A stretch of 46,462 nucleotides of DNA from an uncultured Bacteroidales bacterium (GCA_947175635.1 CAMWNM010000012.1:1-46462), one strand, 5' to 3'; shown: positions 7,726 to 15,921, numbered from the stretch's first letter. The notes: a model not told the origin generated them from the sequence alone. A program made the numbers and translations.

Positions 7726-8447
7726 GCGGAAATCAGGAATACGGTGTTTTTCTTTTGCAGCGCGGCCGGTGCTTTTTTCCAATCCGCCACGGTTTTGGTA
7801 ACGATAAACTCATCGGGCAGGGTGATATTGCATGCCACGCACAGACGGGTGGAGGGGCGGCAGCTTGCCAGCAGGCTTTCAAACATCTGCTGGCTGCGGT
7901 AGGGGGTTTCGATGAAAAGTTGGGTCTGTCCGCTTTTAAGCGCGCGGCTCTCAAGTTCCTGAATACGGTTCTGGCGGTCTTTGGGCGTTACGGGCAGATA
8001 ACCGGAAAAAGCGAAGTTCTGTCCGTTGAAACCCGAAGCCATCAAGGCCATAAACAGGGAGGATGGGCCACTGAGGGGCACTACCTGAATACCTTTACGG
8101 TGCGCCCATTCCACGGCCAAGGCACCGGGATCGGCCACGCAGGGCAGACCGGCTTCGGAAAGCACGCCCATGTCTTGTCTGGCAAGCCGACGGGCATCCA
8201 CCCCTTGCTTTTCCAGTACATTCTCAAGGCAGGAATCGGCGGTGTGTTCGCTCAGTTCGATAAAGAGCACTTCTTCAAAAGAAGCCTTGAAACCAACTTT
8301 GCGCAGAAAACGCCGCGCCGAACGAAGGTCTTCCACAAAAAACACGCGCAAGTTTCCGATGCGTTCCGGGTAGATACCCGGCAATACATCCCAAGGAGAA
8401 GTCTCTCCCAGGCAGGTGGGCAACAGAAAGAGGCGAACCGCGGCCAT
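7722..8447 (-). CDS. RsmI-like SAM-dependent methyltransferase (tetrapyrrole methylase family)
   Basis: This belongs to the tetrapyrrole methylase superfamily that includes RsmI (2'-O-methylation of C1402 in 16S rRNA). The sequence shows VLSEAGLPCVADPGALAVEWAHRKGIQVVPLSGPSSLFMALMASGFNGQNFAFSGYLP in pieces typical of the family. The N-terminus, LFLLPTCLGE, lacks the standard glycine-rich strand of RsmI (usually LYVVATPIGN). This form is common in Bacteroidota next to other genes and may have a different target. I chose the ATG at 8447, 8 bases after the dnaA stop. The gene is coupled to rarA by a 4-bp overlap. Confidence 0.9.
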   Translation of the reverse strand: MAAVRLFLLPTCLGETSPWDVLPGIYPERIGNLRVFFVEDLRSARRFLRKVGFKASFEEVLFIELSEHTADSCLENVLEKQGVDARRLARQDMGVLSEAGLPCVADPGALAVEWAHRKGIQVVPLSGPSSLFMALMASGFNGQNFAFSGYLPVTPKDRQNRIQELESRALKSGQTQLFIETPYRSQQMFESLLASCRPSTRLCVACNITLPDEFIVTKTVADWKKAPAALQKKNTVFLISA

Positions 8448-8454
8448 GGCGGGT

Positions 8455-9870
8455 TCAGCTTTTGATTTTCTTATCCAGTTCGTCAACCATCGATTTAAAC
8501 GACTTGTCGGTTTCAATCAGGTTGTTGATGGTTTTGCAGGCATGCAATACCGTGGCATGGTCTCTTTTGCCGCATTGGGTACCGATAGAGGCGAGGGAGG
8601 CTTTGGTATGCTTTTTGGCGAAGAACATGGCCAATTGACGGGCAATCACGATCTCACGGCGGCGGGTGTTGGAATGAATCTTTTCCACCGGGAGTTCAAA
8701 GTGGTCGCAGATCACCTTCTGGATATAATCGATGGAGATTTCCTTTACCGAATTGTGTACGATTTGGTCAATCATCTTGCGGGCAAGTTCCATCGTGATT
8801 GTTTTCTTGTTGAGGATGGATTGGGCTAAAAGCGAGTTGAGGACGCCTTCCATTTCGCGTACGTTGGTGGAAATGCTGTAGGCGATGTATTCGATAACAT
8901 CCTGCGGCATTTCCACGCCGTTGGCGTGAATCTTCTTTTTGAGGATGGCGATGCGGGTTTCCACATCGGGTACCTGCAAATCGGCCGCCAAACCCCATTT
9001 GAAGCGGGACAGCAGACGCTGTTCGATACCCAGAAGCTCTACCGGCGGTTTGTCGGAGGAAATCACCAACTGTTTTCCACTTTGATGCAGGTGGTTGAAT
9101 ATCTGGAAGAACGCGTCTTGCGTCTTGTCTTTCTTGGCCAATTTGTGAATGTCGTCAATCAACAGAACATCGATCAGTTGGTAGAAGTGCGTGAAGTCGT
9201 TGGTTGTGTTGTTGCGGCAGGCGTCGATGAATTGCTGGGTAAAGAGTTCGGCCGACACATATAATACGGTAAGGTCGGGATGGTTCATTTTGGTCTGCAA
9301 TCCGATGGCGTTCATCAGGTGCGTCTTGCCCAATCCGATGGGGCTGTGCAGGAACAAGGGATTAAACGCCGTCTTGCCCGGATTCTCGGCGATGGCGTAG
9401 CCGGCCGAACGTGCCAGACGGTTGCAGTCGCCTTCGATAAAATTGTCGAACGAATAGTTTTCGTTGAGCTGGGAGTTTATCTTTATCTTTTTCAAACCGG
9501 GAATGATGAACGGGTCCGGCAGATGGTCTTTGGGAGGTACGGGCATGGCGGTGGGTTGGTTTCGGGTTTCCTGTTTGTATCCGCTTTGGGCGGTAACGGT
9601 ATAGGGATTGGTGGTATCCATCACAACGGAATATTCCAATCTGCCTTCCGGCCCCAAAACACGGCGGATAGTGGAACGGAGCAAATCCACATAGTGTTCT
9701 TCAAGCCATTCGCAAAAAAACGGGCTGGGAACTTGGATTGTCAGCGTGTGGTCTTCGAGTTTTACCGGCTTAATCGGGGCAAACCAAGTGCGGTAATGCG
9801 CCGAGTCGCCTAAATTGTCCCGGAAAATCCTAAGACAATCTTCCCATATAAGTGTATGTTTGTGTTCCAT
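8455..9870 (-). CDS. dnaA: Chromosomal replication initiator protein DnaA
   Basis: DnaA binds DnaA boxes at oriC and opens the origin. Domain I is at the N-terminus (WEDCLRIFRDNLGDSAHYRTWFAPIKPV), then a linker, the AAA+ domain (Walker A HSPIGLGKTHLMNAIG, Walker B VLLIDDIHKLAKKDKTQ, arginine finger region RLLSRFKWGLAADLQVPDVETRIAILKKK) and the C-terminal DNA-binding domain with the signature RDHATVLHACKTI. The length of 471 aa is typical. The first Walker A glycine is replaced by serine (SPIGLGKT), a small oddity. The gene heads a dnaA-methyltransferase-rarA-sufE run. The 511-bp region upstream has DnaA-box-like sequences, so autoregulation or an origin is possible. Confidence 0.98.
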   Translation of the reverse strand: MEHKHTLIWEDCLRIFRDNLGDSAHYRTWFAPIKPVKLEDHTLTIQVPSPFFCEWLEEHYVDLLRSTIRRVLGPEGRLEYSVVMDTTNPYTVTAQSGYKQETRNQPTAMPVPPKDHLPDPFIIPGLKKIKINSQLNENYSFDNFIEGDCNRLARSAGYAIAENPGKTAFNPLFLHSPIGLGKTHLMNAIGLQTKMNHPDLTVLYVSAELFTQQFIDACRNNTTNDFTHFYQLIDVLLIDDIHKLAKKDKTQDAFFQIFNHLHQSGKQLVISSDKPPVELLGIEQRLLSRFKWGLAADLQVPDVETRIAILKKKIHANGVEMPQDVIEYIAYSISTNVREMEGVLNSLLAQSILNKKTITMELARKMIDQIVHNSVKEISIDYIQKVICDHFELPVEKIHSNTRRREIVIARQLAMFFAKKHTKASLASIGTQCGKRDHATVLHACKTINNLIETDKSFKSMVDELDKKIKS

Positions 9871-9900
9871 CGTAATCGTTAAAATATAGGGGTGAAACCC

Positions 9901-9924
9901 TGTTGATAAGTTGAGTTATCAACT
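9901..9924. promoter_or_regulatory. Inverted pair of DnaA-box-like sequences
   Basis: GTTGATAA (9902-9909) and TTATCAAC (9916-9923) are perfect inverse copies separated by 6 bases, about 30-50 bases upstream of the dnaA start. The left one (TGTTGATAA) is one base from the DnaA consensus; the right one (TTATCAACT) is two bases away. A third copy at 10191-10199 stands alone. Confidence 0.5.
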
Positions 9925-10055
9925 ATCGAAAGGGGGCGTTCTCGCATTGCAAAAATGAGGATAAAAAAACTAAAAAAAAAGTCTGCGGGCTCTTGTTTTT
10001 TTGAAAAGAAAGATTAAAGTAGAGTTGCCCTGCCGCCTTTGGATGCAGGGGTTTT

Positions 10056-10070
10056 CAAAGATAATCTTTG
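10056..10070 (-). promoter_or_regulatory. Possible dnaA promoter -7 box in a palindrome
   Basis: CAAAGAT-A-ATCTTTG is a perfect 7-1-7 palindrome. Its minus-strand reading gives TATCTTTG, a full -7 match, which would start a transcript of dnaA with a leader of about 180 bases. No -33 TTTG is visible at the right distance. Confidence 0.4.
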
Positions 10071-10277
10071 TATTGTGATTTCGGAGTGAAGTTTTACGGG
10101 GGATGTCTTTTTTTTATCAGACAAGCGGCATGAGGGGGAAGAGGTTCAAGAACAATGTCCGGAAAAATCCCGAAATAAGAACTTATGAAATGTTGATAAA
10201 AAGTTGGTCCGCTCGGATCTTTCCTCGCCGCGGGAGTCTTCCTGCGCCGGCGGAGGCGGGAAATTGCACAAAAGTCG

Positions 10278-10314
10278 TACCTTAGCAGACAGCGGAACCG
10301 TCGGCGAAGGTACA
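10278..10314. other. Strong hairpin between dnaA and a thioesterase gene
   Basis: GTACCTT and AAGGTAC form the base, GCAGAC/GTCGGC (one mismatch) the middle and CGG-AA-CCG the tip, giving about 15 paired bases. No T-run follows on either strand. It may belong to a small RNA or to an origin structure. Confidence 0.45.
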
Positions 10315-10381
10315 TGCGATCGGCGACGGGCCTGCGGAAGGTTGGGCATGATGTGCCTTATAATATGGAAAATAAAGATTT

Positions 10382-10792
10382 ATGTTTTCTTACGATACGT
10401 CTATAAGAATCTGCTATGCGGATGTGGATCAAATGGGTTTTGTTTATTACGGCAACTATCTGAAATTTTATGAGATAGCCCGAGGGGAATCCATGCGTGC
10501 ATTGGGTATGTCCTATCGGAGCATGGAAGAGAGCGGCGTGATGATGCCTGTGGTGAAAGCGGAACTGAACTATAAGAAGCCCGCCCATTACGATGATCTG
10601 ATAACGGTTCGTACGTTTGTGAAAGAACTGCCGCAAGGGGCGAGAATGGACTTTTATTACGAGGTATACAATCAAGAAGGCCAACTGCTCAACCATGGGT
10701 TTTCGCAATTGGCCTTCGTAAAGAAAGACAGCGGAATGCCTTGCCGCTGTCCTGGGTATCTGTCAGAGTTGTTAAAGCCCTACTTCGCGTAA
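10382..10792 (+). CDS. Acyl-CoA thioesterase, YbgC/FadM-type 4HBT family
   Basis: A hot-dog-fold thioesterase of 136 aa. The 4HBT active-site segment [25 protein letters not shown] is recognisable by its parts [10 protein letters not shown] and [12 protein letters not shown]; the aspartate in VDQMG is the catalytic residue of the family. Members hydrolyse acyl-CoA or acyl-ACP thioesters; the chain length cannot be read from sequence. The 3' end overlaps the convergent rny gene by 13 bases, which is unusual and leaves no room for a terminator. Confidence 0.92.
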   Translation: MFSYDTSIRICYADVDQMGFVYYGNYLKFYEIARGESMRALGMSYRSMEESGVMMPVVKAELNYKKPAHYDDLITVRTFVKELPQGARMDFYYEVYNQEGQLLNHGFSQLAFVKKDSGMPCRCPGYLSELLKPYFA

Positions 10793-12315
10793 TTCACCGC
10801 CCGCGTTTCGCGGATCACGGTAATCTTTATCTGACCGGGATAGGTCATTTCTTCTTGAATCTTCTTAGACAGATCCAGCGACAGCTGACAGGCCTGGTCG
10901 TCGGTAACCTTGTCGGCTCCCACGATAACGCGCAGTTCGCGGCCGGCCTGGATGGCGTAGGTCTTTATCACACCCGGATAGGAGAGCGCCAGCGATTCAA
11001 GATTGTTGAGACGGTTGATATAGGCTTCCACCACTTCCCTGCGGGCACCGGGCCGTGCGCCCGAGATGGCGTCGCACACTTGCACGATAGGCGAGATAAG
11101 GTTGGTCATCTCGATTTCATCGTGGTGGGCCCCGATGGCGTTGCAGACTTCGGGACTTTCCTTGTAGCGCTCGGCTAACTTCATCCCCAGAATGGCGTGC
11201 GGAAGTTCGGGTTCGTTGTCGGGCACCTTGCCGATGTCATGCAAAAGGCCGGCGCGTTTGGCGATTTTGGGATTCAGCCCCAGTTCGGACGCCATGGTGG
11301 CGCAAAGGTTGGCCGTTTCCCGGGCATGTTGCAAAAGGTTCTGTCCGTAGGAAGAACGGTATTTCATCTTCCCGATCATACGGGTAAGTTCGTTGCTCAT
11401 GTTCAGGATTCCCAAATCGATGCAGGTGCGTTTGCCCGTTTCCATTATTTCCTGTTCGATTTGCTTCTGGGTTTTGGTTACCACCTCTTCGATGCGGGCC
11501 GGGTGGATGCGGCCGTCGGTAACCAATTTGTGCAGCGACAGGCGGGCGATTTCGCGGCGCACGGGGTCGAAGCCCGAGAGAATGATGGCGTCGGGCGAGT
11601 CGTCGATAATGATTTCCACCCCCGTGAGGGCTTCCAAGGCACGGATATTGCGGCCTTCACGCCCGATGATACGGCCCTTGATTTCTTCATTTTCAAGGTT
11701 GAATACCGATACGGTGTTCTCGATGGCATGTTCGGTGGCGGTGCGCTGGATGGTTTCGATAACGATTTTCTGCGCTTCCTTGTTGGCCGTGAGTTTGGCT
11801 TCGTTCACCACATCCTTGATCTGGCTCAGGGCCTCGGATTTGGCTTCGTCTTTCAGCGATTCGATAAGCTGGGCCTTGGCTTCGTCGGCCGAAAGGCCGG
11901 CCACAGTTTCAAGCTGGCGGATATGCTGGGCGTGGCTCTTTTCGAGTTCCGCCTGCTTCTTGCCTACCACCTGCAACTGGGTGTTGAGGTTTTCTTTCAG
12001 TACCGAAAGCTCGTTGTTCTTGCGTTGCAGCTCTTCCAAGCGACGGTTGACTTCGGTTTCTTTTTGTTTAATTCTGTTTTCGTTACGAGCTAAATTGCCG
12101 TTTCTTTCCTGTACGTTCTTTTCGTACTCGGCTTTCATCTGCAAAAACTTTTCCTTGGCTTGGAGAAGTTTTTCCTTCTTGATGATTTCTCCCTGGTTTT
12201 CGGCTTCAGCGAGAATCTTTTTCTGTCTTTTCCGCAGTACAACCGCATTCACGGTGGCCCACGCTCCTGCACCTACCGCGAATGCGGCGATGAGAAAGAG
12301 AATGTTGAGATCCAT
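10780..12315 (-). CDS. rny: Ribonuclease Y
   Basis: RNase Y is a membrane-anchored endoribonuclease that starts mRNA decay. The protein has an N-terminal transmembrane helix (about residues 3-25), a long charged coiled coil (about 30-200), a KH domain with [23 protein letters not shown] in pieces such as [11 protein letters not shown], and an HD domain with HDIGK ([14 protein letters not shown]) and HHDEIEM. The length of 511 aa is normal for the family. It overlaps the convergent thioesterase gene by 13 bases at its 3' end. A structured RNA candidate lies in the 267-bp gap to zapA upstream. Confidence 0.97.
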   Translation of the reverse strand: MDLNILFLIAAFAVGAGAWATVNAVVLRKRQKKILAEAENQGEIIKKEKLLQAKEKFLQMKAEYEKNVQERNGNLARNENRIKQKETEVNRRLEELQRKNNELSVLKENLNTQLQVVGKKQAELEKSHAQHIRQLETVAGLSADEAKAQLIESLKDEAKSEALSQIKDVVNEAKLTANKEAQKIVIETIQRTATEHAIENTVSVFNLENEEIKGRIIGREGRNIRALEALTGVEIIIDDSPDAIILSGFDPVRREIARLSLHKLVTDGRIHPARIEEVVTKTQKQIEQEIMETGKRTCIDLGILNMSNELTRMIGKMKYRSSYGQNLLQHARETANLCATMASELGLNPKIAKRAGLLHDIGKVPDNEPELPHAILGMKLAERYKESPEVCNAIGAHHDEIEMTNLISPIVQVCDAISGARPGARREVVEAYINRLNNLESLALSYPGVIKTYAIQAGRELRVIVGADKVTDDQACQLSLDLSKKIQEEMTYPGQIKITVIRETRAVNYAK

Positions 12316-12349
12316 TTCTTTTGAGTTTATAAAGGTTTAGGAGCATATC

Positions 12350-12535
12350 AAAGCAGAGGAGTCCGGCATTGGGATAAAGCCGGGAAAAACCGCAGACCCT
12401 ATAGAGTTAAAGAAAACTCCTACTCTATCATTTATGGGGCAGCCCTTTCTTTCAGGTTTCTTACGTCTCCAAAGGAGATTCCCGAAGGAATTCAAAGCCT
12501 ACCATCCCGAACCGGAACCCCAACCCCAAAGTTTA
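12350..12535 (-). ncRNA. ssrS: Candidate 6S RNA (SsrS-like) between zapA and rny
   Basis: The gap between zapA and rny holds a compact foldable RNA on the minus strand. Its 5' arm (GGGGTTCCGG, 12512-12521) pairs with its 3' arm (CCGGACTCC, 12358-12366) with one bulge. The helix continues with GGGAT/ATCCC. The middle holds further hairpins: TCTCC-TTT-GGAGA and a 7-bp ATAGAGT/ACTCTAT stem. 6S RNA is adjacent to zapA in many bacteria, and the long closing stem around a central open region fits 6S. Near-consensus -7 boxes lie upstream, with 3 instead of 2 bases between TA and TTTG. The ends are approximate and the identity is inferred from position and folding only. Confidence 0.55.
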
Positions 12536-12582
12536 AAATGTTGAGTTTTCAAACTGTATGGCGGGTCGTGCGGTTTTTCCTG

Positions 12583-12861
12583 CTAAATGGAAAGCGTTCT
12601 GTCTATCTGTTGCAGTTTACCTGCCAAATCGCGATCCCTGAAACGCAAACCTCTTTCGTTTTTGAGCGAGTTGAGCGTATATTGCAACGCCACCATCGAC
12701 AACAAATCCTGGTTGTCTTTGAAAGCGTAGTTCTGTGCGTAGCTCCGTAGCCCTTCGTTTATTTTCCGGGCGGCCTCCCTGATGAGGGGTTCGTCTTCCG
12801 GATTCACCATCAACTTATACGGTCTCTCACAGATATTCACCGTAATCGGAATCTCGTTCAT
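12583..12861 (-). CDS. zapA: Cell division protein ZapA
   Basis: ZapA is a small cytoplasmic protein that bundles FtsZ filaments. The 92-residue sequence shows the family pattern: ITVNICERPYKLMVNPEDEPLIREAARKINEG in pieces such as ERPYKLMVNPEDE and IREAARKINEGL, followed by a helix DLLSMVALQYTLNSL and a C-terminal coiled coil. It follows the 98-aa coiled-coil gene by 1 base, so the two form an operon. Confidence 0.92.
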   Translation of the reverse strand: MNEIPITVNICERPYKLMVNPEDEPLIREAARKINEGLRSYAQNYAFKDNQDLLSMVALQYTLNSLKNERGLRFRDRDLAGKLQQIDRTLSI

Positions 12862-12862
12862 T

Positions 12863-13159
12863 CTAATGGTCCAAAAGCATCAGGCAACGGTCTATCTCCT
12901 TCACCAATCCGTCTATCACCGCCATCGCTTTTTGCGTTTCCTGCTTTCCGTTGGTGCGGCCCAAACTGCCGCTTACTTTTAATATGCTGTTTTTGTTTTC
13001 TAATTCTTTTATCTTGCTTTTGTGCAAGTTGAGCGATGTTTCCGTTTCCTGCAATTTGCTTTTGAGCAATCTGTTTTCAAGTTCAAGCTGCGACAACCTG
13101 TCGGCCACATCGCGTGCTTTCCGCTCGATTTCAGAAACCAGAATAGCTAAATCGTCCAC
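12863..13159 (-). CDS. Small coiled-coil protein upstream of zapA, 98 aa
   Basis: The protein is a nearly continuous helix: heptad-like leucine spacing in SQLELENRLLKSKLQETETSLNLHKSKIKELE in parts such as LELENRLLKSKL. After a short glycine break come residues about 78-98, a second amphipathic helix (DGLVKEIDRCLMLLDH). It may be a divisome helper like ZapB, but this is inferred only from its place directly before zapA. The start is GTG at 13159; no ATG is available at the N-terminus. Confidence 0.8.
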   Translation of the reverse strand: MDDLAILVSEIERKARDVADRLSQLELENRLLKSKLQETETSLNLHKSKIKELENKNSILKVSGSLGRTNGKQETQKAMAVIDGLVKEIDRCLMLLDH

Positions 13160-13229
13160 AACAAAAACTGCTCAGGAGCGCAAATATACATTAAAGAAAG
13201 CGATAAAACAAACCCCGGGCGGAGATGGC

Positions 13230-14267
13230 TCAGCAGGCGTGCAGAATGCGGAAGATGAATTCTTCCGAAAGGTCTTCGGGCGAAAGATTGGCATCCATAC
13301 CCTTTGACTTGAGGTCGTATTCTTTGATGAGGTGCAGGATACGGGCGGTTTCGGGATAGGAATAGCGGCGCGCGCCCGCCTCGTACTGTCCGATGAAATA
13401 GGGGGCCAGGCCGAGAACGGCAGGCCATTCCTGAGCAGGTATGCCTTTGCGTTGAAGGGCATGCAGCTGCAGGAGACGGGCAAAGAGCCGGTAGAGTTGC
13501 ACCAACACCATCTGCGGCGGCATGTTCTTGAGATTGGAACGGAGATAGTTCACGATTTTCCGGCATTGCACGCTGTTGCGTTCCAAAACGGCCTTTTCGA
13601 GCGTGAACACATTGTATTCCTTGTTGATGCCGATATAGCGTTCAATGGCTTCTTCCGTTATTTCGGCACCCTTGGGCAGGTTGACGAAGAGTTTCTGGAG
13701 TTCGTTGGCCACGATATTGAGGTTTCCGCCCAGCGATTCCCCAATCATCGCCAAGGCGGAATTTTGAATCGTGTACCCGTTTTCTTTGATATGGGTGGCG
13801 ATCCAAGGCGCAAAATCCTTGTCTTTGAGCGGGGCGGATTCAAAACTCACGCCCACTTTGTCGATCAATTTGAAGATCGATTTGCGTTTGTCTATCTTTT
13901 TGTGTTTATGGCTGAGAACAAGCACGGTGCTGGCAACGGGCTTCTGGAGGTAACTTTCAAGGGCTTCCCAACGGTCTATGGCTTGCGCTTCCTTGATGAT
14001 AATCAGTTGCACGGGCGCCATGACGGGAAATCGTTTGCAGTTGGCTATCACGCCCGGCAGTCCGTTTTCTTTGTCTTTACCCTTGAGATCGAGACCGAAA
14101 TACACGCTGAAATCGAATTCTTTCTGCATATCGTCCAGCACCTCATTCTCAAAAATCGCTTCGAGCCGGTCTATATAATAGTCTTCTTCGCCCCAAAGGA
14201 GATACACGGGCGAGAAAGAACCGGACCTGATTTGTTTGACTATGTCGTTGTATTTGAGCGCGGGCAT
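13230..14267 (-). CDS. holA: DNA polymerase III subunit delta (HolA)
   Basis: HolA is the delta subunit of the clamp loader; it opens the beta sliding clamp. The N-terminal motif YLLWGEEDYYIDRLEAIF is characteristic, followed by the divergent AAA+ domain without Walker motifs, as usual for delta (GVIANCKRFPVMAPVQLIIIKEAQ), the SLGGNLNIVANELQKL segment, and the C-terminal collar domain. The length of 345 aa is typical. It starts 3 bases after the AMP nucleosidase stop on the same strand. Confidence 0.95.
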   Translation of the reverse strand: MPALKYNDIVKQIRSGSFSPVYLLWGEEDYYIDRLEAIFENEVLDDMQKEFDFSVYFGLDLKGKDKENGLPGVIANCKRFPVMAPVQLIIIKEAQAIDRWEALESYLQKPVASTVLVLSHKHKKIDKRKSIFKLIDKVGVSFESAPLKDKDFAPWIATHIKENGYTIQNSALAMIGESLGGNLNIVANELQKLFVNLPKGAEITEEAIERYIGINKEYNVFTLEKAVLERNSVQCRKIVNYLRSNLKNMPPQMVLVQLYRLFARLLQLHALQRKGIPAQEWPAVLGLAPYFIGQYEAGARRYSYPETARILHLIKEYDLKSKGMDANLSPEDLSEEFIFRILHAC

Positions 14268-14270
14268 GGT

Positions 14271-15038
14271 TTAGAAGTGCAGGTGTTTTACGGTTATGCC
14301 GTTGTTTATCAATTGATAGACGGTGTCTATGCCGATATCGAAATGCCGTTGGGTAAAGGCCTGGCTCACGAGCCGGTCGCTGCTTTCGGTTTTGATTCCT
14401 TCGGGTGTCATAGGTTGGTCGGATACCAGAAGGAGCGCTCCGGTGGGGATGCGGTTGGCGAAACCGGTAATAAAGAGAGTGGCCGTTTCCATATCCACCC
14501 CCAGACAGCGGGTCTTGCGCAGGTAGTCTTTGAACTTTTCGTCGTATTCCCATACCCGGCGGTTGGTGGTGTAGATGGTGCCTGTCCAGTAGTCGGTATG
14601 GGCGTCGCGGATGGCCGTGGAGGCGGCTTTTTGCAGGTTGAATGCCGGCAGAGCGGGTATTTCAGGCGGAAAATAGTCGTTGGAGGTGCCTTCGCCCCGT
14701 ATGGCGCCGATGGGCAGGATGAGATCGCCCAGTTCGCATTTGCGGGTGCCGCCGCACTTGCCCAGAAACAATACGGATTCGGGCGATATGGAACTGAGCA
14801 GATCCATGATGGTGGCTGCGTTGGGGCTTCCCATGCCGAAGTTGATGATCGTGATGTCTTTGGTGGTGGCGCACTGCATGGGGCGGTCTTTGCCCGATAC
14901 GGGTACGTTGAACCGTTCCGAAAACTTATTCAGGTATTCACCGAAATTCACCAGGATGATATGCTTGGCAAATTGTTCGAGCGGCAGTCCGGTGTAGCGG
15001 GACAACCAGTTTTGGGCTATTTCCTGTTTGGTTTTCAT
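14271..15038 (-). CDS. amn: AMP nucleosidase
   Basis: AMP nucleosidase splits AMP into adenine and ribose 5-phosphate. This short (256 aa) form lacks the N-terminal domain of E. coli Amn and is the usual Bacteroidota type. The phosphorylase-fold motifs are VLFLGKCGGTRKCELGDLILP in pieces (FLGKCGGTRK, LGDLILPIGAIRGEGTS) and the ribose-binding GVDMETATLF. The start is ATG at 15038; a TTG directly before it is not needed. It is 20 bases downstream of the Sua5-family gene. Confidence 0.9.
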   Translation of the reverse strand: MKTKQEIAQNWLSRYTGLPLEQFAKHIILVNFGEYLNKFSERFNVPVSGKDRPMQCATTKDITIINFGMGSPNAATIMDLLSSISPESVLFLGKCGGTRKCELGDLILPIGAIRGEGTSNDYFPPEIPALPAFNLQKAASTAIRDAHTDYWTGTIYTTNRRVWEYDEKFKDYLRKTRCLGVDMETATLFITGFANRIPTGALLLVSDQPMTPEGIKTESSDRLVSQAFTQRHFDIGIDTVYQLINNGITVKHLHF

Positions 15039-15058
15039 CAATTTGGCTTTATGCGGTG

Positions 15059-15667
15059 TTAGACAATGCCTATGCCCTGCCGTATGATTTCTATTTCGCT
15101 TCGGGTGCAGTCCAGTATCGTGGAGTATTGTACATTGCCGATCCCCCCGTCTATCACCAGATCCACCTGCTTTCCAAAGCGTTCATGAATGTATTCGGGA
15201 TCGGTGAGGTATTCGGCCTGATGGTCGTCTCCGTCGAGGGAAGTGTTGAGCAGGGGTTCGCCCAGGGCATCCACGATCTGACGTACTACGGGATGGTCGG
15301 GAATCCGGATGCCGATGGTTTTCTTTTTCCCCTGAAACAGTTTGGGTACTTCGTTGTTGGCCTCCAGAATAAAGGTGAAAGGCCCCGGGACATGGGCTTT
15401 CATAAAGCGGAAAAGCGGGTCGGAAATCGGACGGGCGTAGCGGGAGAGCACGCTGAGGTCAGGGCAAAGCAAGGTGTAGTGCAGGTCGTCTTTCCGTTTG
15501 TATTTGATCTGGGCGAGCCGGTTCAGGCTACGGATATTGGAAAGCCCCGTCCCCATCCCGTAAATGGTGTCGGTGGGGTAGATGATGATGCCTCCGTGCC
15601 GGATACATTGCACGATATGGTCGATTTGCCGGCCATGCAGTGTCTGGTTGTAGGTTTTCAGTATCAT
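15059..15667 (-). CDS. L-threonylcarbamoyladenylate synthase family protein (Sua5/YciO/YrdC)
   Basis: The 202-residue protein belongs to the YrdC-domain family, whose TsaC/Sua5 members make threonylcarbamoyl-AMP for the t6A modification of tRNA. The signatures IIYPTDTIYGMG (residues about 28-39), IKYKRKDDLHYTLL, GPFTFILEA, GIRIPDHPVVRQIV and LLNTSLD are visible. The KYKRKDD motif is closer to the YciO branch, whose members are less certain to make t6A. The gene lies 44 bases downstream of the SRP RNA on the same strand. Confidence 0.9.
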   Translation of the reverse strand: MILKTYNQTLHGRQIDHIVQCIRHGGIIIYPTDTIYGMGTGLSNIRSLNRLAQIKYKRKDDLHYTLLCPDLSVLSRYARPISDPLFRFMKAHVPGPFTFILEANNEVPKLFQGKKKTIGIRIPDHPVVRQIVDALGEPLLNTSLDGDDHQAEYLTDPEYIHERFGKQVDLVIDGGIGNVQYSTILDCTRSEIEIIRQGIGIV

Positions 15668-15710
15668 CGTATAAGAACCGGACTACGGACGCGGTGAGTT
15701 ATAGGGTATA

Positions 15711-15813
15711 AAAAAGGGTAAGCTCCTTACATCGCACCGCTACAACCTTCGTACCCTTGCTGCCTTCCGGCCCTGGGGGAGTGGAAAGGAGCTGGTCGTG
15801 TAAGACTTACCCG
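15711..15813 (-). ncRNA. ffs: Signal recognition particle RNA (4.5S, small bacterial type)
   Basis: The minus strand contains the conserved SRP domain IV core (CAGGGCCGGAAGGCAGCA). The ends pair: GGGTAAG at the 5' end (15806-15812) with CTTACCC at the 3' end (15716-15722), and the AGCTCC region pairs with GGAGCT. A run of six T (15710-15715) follows as terminator. A perfect -7 box (TATCTTTG, 15818-15825) lies just upstream. The RNA is about 100 nt, the usual size for this type. Confidence 0.95.
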
Positions 15814-15817
15814 AGGG

Positions 15818-15825
15818 CAAAGATA
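15818..15825 (-). promoter_or_regulatory. SRP RNA promoter -7 box
   Basis: TATCTTTG on the minus strand is a full match to TAnnTTTG, about 6 bases before the start of the mature SRP RNA. Confidence 0.8.
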
Positions 15826-15899
15826 CACTTTTTTCGGGAAATCCGGCATGCGGGCCCTGCCGGATCGTTTTGAGGCCGGAGATGGGGACGGGATTGCTT

Positions 15900-15921
15900 G
15901 GAATGCTTACTTTTGCATTCC
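15900..15921 (+). promoter_or_regulatory. Promoter -7 box inside an inverted repeat, upstream of a glycosyltransferase gene
   Basis: TACTTTTG (15908-15915) matches the -7 consensus for the plus-strand gene at 15985. GGAATGC and GCATTCC are perfect 7-base inverse copies flanking it with an 8-base gap. No T-run follows, so this looks like an operator and not a terminator. Confidence 0.5.

Larger units (their letters stand above)
9871..10381. other. 511-bp non-coding region upstream of dnaA (candidate oriC or dnaA regulatory region)
   Basis: No gene is supported here. DnaA-box-like sequences (one mismatch to TTATCCACA) occur as TGTTGATAA at 9901-9909 and 10191-10199. TTATCAACT at 9916-9924 is a weaker, two-mismatch form facing the first. 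The pair forms a perfect 8-6-8 inverted repeat. An A/T-rich run follows at 9957-9985. A CCCTGC/GCAGGG hairpin lies at 10028-10050. A minus-strand -7 box (TATCTTTG, 10056-10063) sits in a perfect 7-1-7 palindrome. A strong hairpin occupies 10278-10314. Gene direction does not strongly support an origin, because genes on both sides are mostly on the minus strand. Confidence 0.45.

Noticed and set aside
10094-10315. A 73-codon gene upstream of dnaA on the minus strand
   Set aside because: Arg/Pro-rich composition, no start context, lies across hairpins; treated as non-coding.
13332-15062. A 576-codon plus-strand frame opposite holA and AMP nucleosidase
   Set aside because: Shadow of genes with clear family motifs.
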